DNA from: Ureibacillus acetophenoni
GTDB lineage: Bacteria; Bacillota; Bacilli; Bacillales_A; Planococcaceae
Assembly: GCF_900220965.1 (NCBI RefSeq)
Contig: NZ_OBQC01000003.1
Coordinates: 248,001-312,000, forward strand
Reading direction: 5' to 3'
DNA: 64,000 nt
This document shows, piece by piece, positions 54,501-60,908 of this stretch (position 1 is the stretch's first letter; each line of letters begins with the position of its first letter). The notes below the pieces were generated by a model, which was not told where the DNA came from, made no database searches, and was given only the letters and a program-made list of their open reading frames with translations. The position numbers and the translations under genes are program-made.

Positions 54501-54718
54501 TCATCATCTTCATCTGAAACTTGGTACCAAGAAAACAGTAAATTTTGGTCAGAAGTTATTTGTGTAAGAGCAGAGGTTTTTCCATAGCCTGCACCACTTT
54601 GGAGAATAGTTAGTTTTGCTTGTGAAATTTTTGAAAGTTTCTTTGCAAGGCCAACTCTCCGCATAAAATGATTTGACGTATCCGGTGGAATAATTTTTGA
54701 TAATAGAACATTTTGCAT
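51524..54718 (-). CDS. Large ATP-dependent SARP/MalT-like transcriptional regulator
   Basis: This 1064-residue regulator has a MalT-like signature. A STAND-type ATPase (P-loop QSGAGYGKTSAL near residue 40, with VIDDFHLV) is followed by a long series of TPR-like helices (residues 340-780). Near residue 805 begins an OmpR-type DNA-binding domain (NLLGAFRIFRDYEEID, KAKELFLYLLLNKDRFVTKDEL) and then a bacterial transcriptional activator (BTAD) domain with TPRs to the end. The DNA-binding domain is thus central to the C-terminal half rather than at the very end as in MalT. It probably senses a pathway compound and activates the operon directly downstream. The start is the ATG at 54718 with AAGGAGG nine bases upstream. 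Confidence 0.88.
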   Translation of the reverse strand: MQNVLLSKIIPPDTSNHFMRRVGLAKKLSKISQAKLTILQSGAGYGKTSALTQITSDQNLLFSWYQVSDEDDDILPFMRHLFYSIQRVCDSFGTSLNGWDNLSMFPKLDELNKLYKMFVNEFYKIDTPLYIVIDDFHLVNHVFQINYVLNKIIENLPSHIHFIVATRQKLNWNCLFQLKMNGQLIECTEQDFAFSEEEIQVLFEDYFDCYLTITQVRKILDVTEGWAIAIILLALQLKDSDSTTSIDEITNLSLNEFFSYLSEEIFENMNSLQQDALLKFSIFPTFSFELIKQFYNETMAEQLKELLKIQGFIQHLNGQKEFRFHVLFQQFLEMKLKEKDEDEFTNLHVKAAQYFIDENKPMFALHHANKAKNELIIAEILVQFANFFINAGQFDYYLERIKELSDPIKADYYAIFFYEGECLRYKAQYEKAKKAYDQCLFYAEKLSDHYFILKTYAGIAHIYLDTIQPAFAEDYLEKALKIAERVNIEKEELYLLQRQYAENLVNLGKAYESEQWVKNMNLPEEVLYQGNLDVRTLLRQGKLNDAKMLIKLREAKEVLPLDAHRESDVLNSLILSMLGEIEESFVRANNCVINSERDFSQYAEAVAYLRRGHALLLLNPFEVKFAEQSYLKTIEIMDEIHVTRAKAESYMGLALVYSRNGNIDEGISYANLGLYETERVQDAWVSALLLATFTKINVENHSLTDALHYAKRAKELFSQCKDKYGQMVSSFWLSYIYFLKDDKDRFTLEFQQFVSICFNHQYEFFVQKITLLGPRNLLIFHQLLSYQLSIESNDDLKKLGQMIKYKEGVVVPRYFISVNLLGAFRIFRDYEEIDDKEWKREKAKELFLYLLLNKDRFVTKDELLHILWPNGNDVAMARDFKVIYNACLKVLEPERNAREESAYIIRKNSMYQLHPSISSSSDIEYFKKFASNGLAEKNPSLSIEWLQLSVSLYKGNLLEEFQHIEWLQQIRNELVNLYIQVIERIAQNLIRLKKFQDAVYWAEKLIQQDNTWEEGYRLLMLSYFQLNNRSQAVKWFEKCVEVLKNELNIEPMESTYEIYEMIVR

Positions 54719-54815
54719 TATCACGAACCTCCTTCTTCTCTAATTACAAAACCACTTCAACGAATCTACCTATTACTAAAATATTATTATACTTACTGCA
54801 ATATTTTCAATAATG

Positions 54816-54858
54816 AAAAAAAGGCTATGTAAAAATTAAATCAAATTTTTACATAGCT
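54816..54858 (-). terminator. Terminator downstream of the DinG-like gene
   Basis: A perfect 14-bp stem (54824-54837 with 54844-54857) with a 6-base loop precedes seven T on the minus strand. It lies 215 bases beyond the helicase stop, with the repeat element in between, so the repeat is transcribed as part of this mRNA. Confidence 0.8.
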
Positions 54859-54871
54859 GTCATTCATTTTA

Positions 54872-54967
54872 TCCCGGTGTAACCGTCCGTAAGTAAGATC
54901 ATATCAATATTCTTATGAACTAGAGAAGCATATATAGAAGTTAACGGACGCTAACACCCCGATTGGT
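54872..54967. repeat. Dispersed repeat, copy A (about 96 bp, terminal inverted repeats)
   Basis: The left end TCCCGGTGTAACCGTCCGTA and right end GACGCTAACACCCCGATTGG form an imperfect inverted repeat of about 20 bases each. The middle is AT-rich and unrelated to that of copy B at 63902, whose ends match closely. No coding potential is seen. It is probably a MITE- or REP-like element. Confidence 0.65.
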
Positions 54968-55068
54968 TGCAGACTAAAAACGCCACGTCCTGTGGCAACG
55001 TCTGCATGACCCACGTCCTGTGGGCCCCAACTAACCATCAATGTAGTGAAAAGCGTCTACATTGATGG
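54968..55068. repeat. Palindrome cluster next to repeat copy A
   Basis: Two copies of a CCACGTCCTGTGG palindrome (GCCACGTCCTGTGGC at 54982-54996, CCCACGTCCTGTGGG at 55010-55024) lie 28 bases apart. The first is enclosed by GCAGAC/GTCTGC (54969-54974 with 55000-55005). A third perfect 12-bp stem (55035-55046 with 55057-55068) follows, near the helicase stop. Confidence 0.65.
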
Positions 55069-55073
55069 AAGTT

Positions 55074-56969
55074 TCACTTTATGGAAACTGGTAAAATATC
55101 GATGAAATGTTCTTTCACTTTTGCTTCTTCCTCATTTAATAGTATATGAATTTCACCATGGTCATTAGAAGTACGAATTAGTCGACCAATCCCTTGTTGT
55201 AGTCTTAGTAACATAAATGGTAAGTCAACTTCTTCAAATGGTTGTTTAGAAAAAGCTCGTTTTGCATCGAAAAGTGGATCTTGTGGTGGGAACGGCAAAT
55301 CATAGATGATTACCCTAGTTAAGTTCTCTTCTGGTAAGTCGAGACCTTCCCACAAATGATACGAACATAATGTGTTTATATTGCCATTTTGGAATTCACG
55401 AATAGTTGAAGATAATTCTTGATCACCTTCAAAAAATATCGATAATCTATCCATTAACGGTAAACTTTCCTTAAACTTTTCCATCGAATATTTTGATTTG
55501 AATAATATTAACGTCTTCTGTTTATCTTTTAGTAAGCTACTTACAATTTTCACTTTTTCATTGTCTTCATGTGCGAAGATTTTCATAACTTCCTCATAAT
55601 CAAATGGAGAAGGAACACTAAATGACATATAGGATTTGATTCCCAAACTTGATGCAATGAAAGTAAAATCCTTTTTCACAGATAAAGTCGCTGACGAGAA
55701 GATAATTGGTAGTTTTTTAGAGAAAAGTTTCTCTTCAAGTACTTCAGTAATTAATCGGGGCATGATTACTAATGTATCTTCACCATCAGTTTCTTCTAAC
55801 CAGTCGATTGCATCACCCTGTGCAGTAAATATTTTAATAGCTGCTTGATATTGCTCAAGAAACTCTTCAGCCATATTTAACTCATACTCTGGAATCATAT
55901 AAAGTTCTGATTCAAATACAAACTCTTCTAACAGTTTTTCTACATCATCAATTAATCTTTTTCCATAGGCTAATAACGTTTTTGATTTATTAATTCTTTT
56001 ACGATTTTCTTCAGATGAAACGATTTCATCTTTAAGTTGATCAAAGAATATTTCATGATCTTCCTGTAACTTTTCCATTGCATAAAGAGTACTTTCTCGA
56101 ACACCATCAACCATTAAACGATCTAACAAGTTAACAATTGTATAGTTTTGAACTTTATAAGTCATCGCTTTTTGTGCAGCATACTCTAGTAAATGTCCTT
56201 CATCTAATACAATCATAGATACCTCAGGTAGTAATGGTAAATGACCTTCCCTCTCACGTGATTCTTTCGTCGCCAAATGCTCCATAAGAAAATCTTGTGA
56301 ACAGATTATTAAATCACTTGAACTACGGTAATGGGCACGATGTAAAGTTTGGCCACAACGATTTCTCATTTCACAAACTCCACACTGCATAATTGAATTG
56401 TAGTTCACTTTTTGCCATGACTCATCACTAATAAATGGATAGTCACTTCGAGAACCATAAAGTTCTGTTGAAACCATTGAACCTTTCGTATATACGCTTT
56501 CGGGAATAGACATTGCAATATCATCAATCCATTCCTCTGTTTCAACCTTCTCCGCTTCTTCAAAACGTTTTAAACATAAATATTGGTCTCGTGATTTTGC
56601 AAGACGTACATCAATATTTAAATTCAGAAGATTTTCAAGTTTTTCAATATCCCCGCCAGCTTTTACAAGTTGGTCAATTAAAGTCTCATCAGCACATGCA
56701 ATTAATGCTGGTCTACCAGTATAACGGGCGTAGGAAATGGCAGGTAGAAGATAAGCAATGGTTTTTCCTGTTCCTACTCCAGCTTCGGCAAATAATACGG
56801 TTTTTTCTTTTAAAGCTTTTTCAATCTGATAAGCCATGAAAATTTGTTCATCACGCATTTCTAATCCTTTTTCAGGCAATTCGTCGTAAAGAACATCCCC
56901 AATCCAATCGCTTAATGAATCGAAAAAGGATTTATCCTTTGATAATTCAAATGGTAAAGATTGTCTCAT
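55074..56969 (-). CDS. DinG-family ATP-dependent DNA helicase (YpvA-like)
   Basis: This 631-residue superfamily 2 helicase of the XPD/DinG group has Walker A AEAGVGTGKTIAYLLPA near residue 60, the DEGH box IVLDEGHLLE and the last motif QQGIGRLIRTS. Four cysteines, one near residue 111 and three in CGVCEMRNRC near residue 195, fit an iron-sulfur cluster. DinG unwinds forked DNA and R-loops. It lies in the B. subtilis ypvA position, upstream of ypsC by gene order. A terminator separates it from the methyltransferase gene. Confidence 0.9.
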   Translation of the reverse strand: MRQSLPFELSKDKSFFDSLSDWIGDVLYDELPEKGLEMRDEQIFMAYQIEKALKEKTVLFAEAGVGTGKTIAYLLPAISYARYTGRPALIACADETLIDQLVKAGGDIEKLENLLNLNIDVRLAKSRDQYLCLKRFEEAEKVETEEWIDDIAMSIPESVYTKGSMVSTELYGSRSDYPFISDESWQKVNYNSIMQCGVCEMRNRCGQTLHRAHYRSSSDLIICSQDFLMEHLATKESREREGHLPLLPEVSMIVLDEGHLLEYAAQKAMTYKVQNYTIVNLLDRLMVDGVRESTLYAMEKLQEDHEIFFDQLKDEIVSSEENRKRINKSKTLLAYGKRLIDDVEKLLEEFVFESELYMIPEYELNMAEEFLEQYQAAIKIFTAQGDAIDWLEETDGEDTLVIMPRLITEVLEEKLFSKKLPIIFSSATLSVKKDFTFIASSLGIKSYMSFSVPSPFDYEEVMKIFAHEDNEKVKIVSSLLKDKQKTLILFKSKYSMEKFKESLPLMDRLSIFFEGDQELSSTIREFQNGNINTLCSYHLWEGLDLPEENLTRVIIYDLPFPPQDPLFDAKRAFSKQPFEEVDLPFMLLRLQQGIGRLIRTSNDHGEIHILLNEEEAKVKEHFIDILPVSIK

Positions 56970-57008
56970 ATATAGTAAACTCCTCCATCATGTCTTAGAT
57001 TAGACATT

Positions 57009-57041
57009 GAAAACGGAAGGAGGTTTCAAATCTCCTTCCGG
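57009..57041 (-). terminator. Terminator of the ypsC-like gene
   Basis: A perfect 9-bp stem (57014-57022 with 57032-57040) is followed by TTTT on the minus strand. Confidence 0.8.
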
Positions 57042-57066
57042 TTTCTTTTATTCATTCATTATATTT

Positions 57067-58206
57067 CTATTCTTCTCTTTTTGATTTTTGTCCCCAAAAC
57101 TGATATAAATCTGTACGAATAAATCCGTTAAACAATTTACGTTTCTTTGTTGCTTTTTTACCATAATGTTCTTCAAAGTTTTCCATTGAAGATAACATAT
57201 AAACAGACCACGTTGGATAGTTTTTCATAACAGTTCCTAAATCTTTAATGACGCGTTCAATAATCTCTTTTTCACCAATACGTTCTCCATAAGGAGGATT
57301 TGAGACAATTACACCATCCGTCAATCTTGTTGTAAAGTCAGTCGCTTGCATTTGTTTAAATTTAATAAGATCGCCAAAACCTGCTTCGATTGCATTTGCT
57401 TCTGCAATTGAAATCATACGATGGTCGATATCCGAACCTATAATTTCAAGTTCTTGGTCATAATTTGCTAATGATTCTGCTTCGTCACGAGCATCATCCC
57501 AAATTTTTGATTTGAACCAAGACCAATCTTCTGATATAAATTCACGGTTATATCCTGGAGCAATATTTTGCCCTATCATTGCTGCCTCTAACGGAATCGT
57601 CCCTGAACCACAAAATAAATCAACAAATGGTCTGTTAGGGCTCCATCTTGAAATTTTCACAAGTGCCGCTGCAAGAGTTTCCTTAAGCGGAGCTTCACCT
57701 TGTGTTTGACGGTATCCACGTTTATGTAGACCTGCACCAGATGTATCAATGGTTATTGTTGCCAAGTCTTTCAAAATTGAGACTTCAATTTTATAAGTTG
57801 CTCCTGATTCATCTAAAAATCCTAAACGTTTATAATGAGATTTCATACGTTCCACAATTGCTTTTTTAACAATTGCTTGGCAATCAGGTACACTAAATAA
57901 CTTAGATTTCACTGACTTTCCTGATACAGGAAAAGCAGCATCTACTGGTAAAAAACGTTCCCATTCAATCTTTTTTGTACTTTCAAATAATTGGTCGAAT
58001 GTGTTTGCTGGAAATTGTGCGACAACGATTTTAACACGATCTGCAACTCGTAACCACAAATTACATCGTGCTATAGCTGTTTCATCGCCTTCAAAGTAAA
58101 CTTTCCCATTTTCTACTTTTGTTTCATATCCTAAACTTTTAACTTCTTCTGCAACAATTGATTCAAGTCCCATTGCACTCGTTGCTACTAATTGATATTT
58201 AGTCAT
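57067..58206 (-). CDS. ypsC: THUMP-domain 23S rRNA methyltransferase (YpsC/RlmL-like)
   Basis: This 379-residue SAM methyltransferase has an N-terminal THUMP RNA-binding domain (residues 1-160) and an UPF0020 methylase domain. The SAM site is VDLFCGSGTIPLEAA near residue 200 and the NPPY motif is VSNPPYGERIG near residue 305, so it should methylate the N2 of guanine. It corresponds to the methyltransferase part of RlmL acting on 23S rRNA. The ribosome site AGGAGTGG is strong. It precedes rnpB, as in B. subtilis. Confidence 0.93.
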   Translation of the reverse strand: MTKYQLVATSAMGLESIVAEEVKSLGYETKVENGKVYFEGDETAIARCNLWLRVADRVKIVVAQFPANTFDQLFESTKKIEWERFLPVDAAFPVSGKSVKSKLFSVPDCQAIVKKAIVERMKSHYKRLGFLDESGATYKIEVSILKDLATITIDTSGAGLHKRGYRQTQGEAPLKETLAAALVKISRWSPNRPFVDLFCGSGTIPLEAAMIGQNIAPGYNREFISEDWSWFKSKIWDDARDEAESLANYDQELEIIGSDIDHRMISIAEANAIEAGFGDLIKFKQMQATDFTTRLTDGVIVSNPPYGERIGEKEIIERVIKDLGTVMKNYPTWSVYMLSSMENFEEHYGKKATKKRKLFNGFIRTDLYQFWGQKSKREE

Positions 58207-58552
58207 ATAATTCCACTCCTGGCACTCCTGGTATTCAACTTCCCAAATTTGTAAAAAACCATCGCCTTATCTGCTTGATTCATATATCATCTCTAGCATT
58301 TCCATTATGTGGATAGATACTTATTCCTATACTTGTAGAGATGTAAATTTCTTGTTCCTTAATATAAAAAGGTTTTTTATAATTCGCATTTTATCTATAA
58401 ATATTCTGCCTTTATAGGATGCTGTATATTTGTTAATGTTATAATAAATTTCCTCGCCACAATACATTTTAATGGTATGTATATTAAATACACTCAATTG
58501 GATTACGGTATAGATATTAATTGTTTACTATTTGTAACTCCCATCACTAAAG
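58207..58552. other. 346-bp intergenic region, no gene seen
   Basis: This AT-rich gap between ypsC and the rnpB terminator has no ORF with a ribosome site and no strong hairpin. It should contain the ypsC promoter on the minus strand. A short forward ORF starting at 58477 is rejected because it runs through the rnpB terminator. Confidence 0.6.
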
Positions 58553-58582
58553 AAAAAGCTCTCCACTGCTATGGAGAGCTTT
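58549..58582 (-). terminator. Terminator downstream of rnpB
   Basis: A perfect 11-bp stem (58555-58565 with 58572-58582) is followed by TTTTTC on the minus strand. It is 115 bases past the rnpB 3' end, so the primary transcript may be longer than the mature RNA. Confidence 0.75.
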
Positions 58583-58696
58583 CAAGATTTGAGCGTTTGC
58601 TCTTTCCTTATCAAACCATACGTCATTCGAATTTAACGTTCGACGTGTTGAGTAAATGAAAAATCAGCATTTTTTTAAAAGTAAAAAATAATTTAA

Positions 58697-59092
58697 TCAA
58701 GTAAAATTCAATAAGCCATGTTTTGTTCCCGAGTACTCAAACGGCTAAAGCCTCGTACGAACCGGGTAGTAATCATCTATCTACGCGAACTAGCGCGTCC
58801 CTCCATCCGTTCATTTCCTTCAGGAGAGTGCCCCTACCATAATTTGGGTTTCTCACTCGTGGGGTTTACCTCGTTCCACCTTCACCGTTTCCGATGAAGC
58901 TCCGTCACTGTGGCACTTTCAGGAAGTGTCAACCATATCACAAGGACTTAGGTTTTCCTTCCGCCGTCAAGCTTTCGCTTGCCTTACCTTATTTTTTCGG
59001 TAAGCACGAACACTACGGTCATCTCAGATCCGTGTGAGCATGGACTTTCCTCTACAACTTCTATGAGTTGCAGCGATTACTCGAATTTCACA
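58697..59092 (-). ncRNA. rnpB: RNase P RNA (B-type)
   Basis: The minus strand contains the diagnostic pieces of the Bacillus ribozyme in order: GAGGAAAGTCCATGCTCACA near the 5' end, the GTAGTGTTCGTGCTTACCG stem, GACGGCGGAAGGAAAACCTA, GAAAGTGCCACAGTGACGGA, AGGTAAACCCCACGAGTGAG, AACCCAAATTATGGTAGGGG and the closing TACGAGGCTTTAGCCGTTTG, with GGAACAAAACATGGCTTATT at the 3' end. It trims 5' leaders from tRNAs together with RnpA. Ends are set by comparison with the B. subtilis RNA and may be off by about ten bases. It is flanked by ypsC and gpsB as in Bacillus. Confidence 0.95.
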
Positions 59093-59150
59093 TTGATAAA
59101 ATTATTATACTAAAAAACAATATCATTTACAATAAAAGCGACCAATTTAA

Positions 59151-59444
59151 TTACTCGTATAATTTGCTACCAAATACATGTTTTTCTAAATTTGAAAGTC
59201 TCTTTAAAATATCAAAGTTGGTATTACCAACAGATTGGGTTGGTTGAGGCCTTCTAGCAGTATTTTGTAATTCTTCTTTCAAACGTGTATTTTCAGCGCG
59301 AAGTTCAGTCAGAATTTTATCAAAAGCGTCATAATCTTCCATGATTTGATCTAAAAACTGATCAACCTGGTCAACACTATAACCTTTCATCGCTTTCTTA
59401 AATTCTTTCTCTAATATTATTTTTGAATTTAACTTTATTTCCAT
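59151..59444 (-). CDS. gpsB: Cell-division protein GpsB
   Basis: This 97-residue DivIVA-like protein has the membrane-touching start [31 protein letters not shown], a coiled coil to residue 62 and a C-terminal three-helix part ([14 protein letters not shown]). It shuttles penicillin-binding protein PBP1 between side wall and septum. Length and motifs are standard. The ribosome site GGAAGGG precedes the ATG. It lies next to rnpB, as in B. subtilis. Confidence 0.95.
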   Translation of the reverse strand: MEIKLNSKIILEKEFKKAMKGYSVDQVDQFLDQIMEDYDAFDKILTELRAENTRLKEELQNTARRPQPTQSVGNTNFDILKRLSNLEKHVFGSKLYE

Positions 59445-59654
59445 TCACATCGCCCTTCCATACAAACATACGTGGTTTTATTATATCATATGAACATGTT
59501 GAAAAGTGAACGAAAACACACTTTAAAACTAAAATTACCAAATATTAAATGATAATAGTTAGTATTTTCATTGAGAATAATGTCAAATTATTGTAGACGA
59601 CAAAGGAAAGTTGTGTCAAATCTTGCGCTTGCCTGGGAAATGAAAATAAAATTG

Positions 59655-60902
59655 TTAGGAAATATTTTTATTTTCTAGCCTTTGTATTCTCTTTTCCCAA
59701 CGTTCGATTAGTTTCATTTTTTGTGTTGGATCGATACATGTTGCCTTTTCAATTAATTGAATACCTTGCAATGCATATTCCAACGCTATATCAAACTTTT
59801 TGAATTGATGTTCATATACAATTGCTATTTGTTCATATGCTTTTAGTTGTTTTTTTAAACTTAAATTTGTTAATGATTTTTTAAAACTACTTACTGATTC
59901 TTCAAACTCACCTTTTCTTTTTTGTTCAATAGCTAAGAAGAAATATGCGAGAGAAGCTTCTTGCTCATCAAAATTCTCTGTAACTGTTCGTAGAAACTGT
60001 TCACTTTCACTCGTATGTTTTAAATCTCCATACCATTTTCCAACATTCGTAATCGTTGTAGCTGCTTCATCAATTATTGAATCTACTAATATGTTGGTAG
60101 AGTGAATATAAAGAGTAATTAATGATAATAAATCCCATTCATTATGGTATAAAACTTTCATTAATGTTTCTATATGACCACTTTTTACTGCATCTGCATA
60201 AATGATCGGTGCTAGAAAACCAGGAATATCACCTTGACGTTTAAATCCTAATTTTTCTTCTTCCACAATTGTTAACTTTAGTTTCTCTAAATTGTTTTTC
60301 CAAATTCGTTTTGAACTATGAAGTAGATCAACCTGTTTATGAGTTTTTAGTTTTGGTAAATGCTTACGATGTAAGGTCCATCTTGACTCAAGTTGTGGCC
60401 AGTCAAAACTTTTCCCATTATACGTGACGATTGTTTTAGGCTTCTCCCAAAATCTAGACTCAAATAATAATGCGGCTTCATTTGAAGGATCAGCTAATAC
60501 ATATTGAGTTAGTGTAAAACAATCATCCCTTGCTTCAAGCAGTCCAATAAGGAAAATTTGAGTTCCAACACCTTTCAAGCCAGTTGTCTCTGTATCAAAA
60601 AAGAGGATCTCTTCATCAAAACTTAAAGAAAAAGGATGTTCTAATTTCGAGTTTTCCCATTTTTCAATTGAATGGAAAAATTCTCCCAACTCATAAAAGC
60701 CATGTTTATAGTTAAGTTGATAAGTCACAACACGTTTGAAAACAACACCAAAGTCATTTTCCACCACTGATAATCCAAAGTTTTCCCAATCCTTTATGTA
60801 GAATGGTTTTGGTGGTTTTTTAAAAGCTGGTTCTTCCTTTACCTTTTCTTTTTTACTACCAAGCATTTTTTTTAATTGCATTATTTTATTTTCATATGAC
60901 AT
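59655..60902 (-). CDS. mrfB: MrfB-like exonuclease (YprB)
   Basis: This 415-residue protein has an RNase-H-like DnaQ exonuclease domain. Acidic residues are in ILFFDTETTGLKG (near residue 105) and TIVTYNGKSFDWPQ. TPR-like helices form the C-terminal 120 residues. B. subtilis MrfB (YprB) works with MrfA on mitomycin C lesions, outside the UvrABC path. Its start is six bases from the stop of the helicase gene, so they form an operon. GAAGTGA is the ribosome site. Confidence 0.9.
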   Translation of the reverse strand: MSYENKIMQLKKMLGSKKEKVKEEPAFKKPPKPFYIKDWENFGLSVVENDFGVVFKRVVTYQLNYKHGFYELGEFFHSIEKWENSKLEHPFSLSFDEEILFFDTETTGLKGVGTQIFLIGLLEARDDCFTLTQYVLADPSNEAALLFESRFWEKPKTIVTYNGKSFDWPQLESRWTLHRKHLPKLKTHKQVDLLHSSKRIWKNNLEKLKLTIVEEEKLGFKRQGDIPGFLAPIIYADAVKSGHIETLMKVLYHNEWDLLSLITLYIHSTNILVDSIIDEAATTITNVGKWYGDLKHTSESEQFLRTVTENFDEQEASLAYFFLAIEQKRKGEFEESVSSFKKSLTNLSLKKQLKAYEQIAIVYEHQFKKFDIALEYALQGIQLIEKATCIDPTQKMKLIERWEKRIQRLENKNIS

Positions 60903-60908
60903 TTAAAA

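Noticed and set aside
58477-58659. 60-residue forward ORF upstream of rnpB
   Set aside because: It reads through the terminator hairpin of rnpB, has no ribosome site and resembles no protein.
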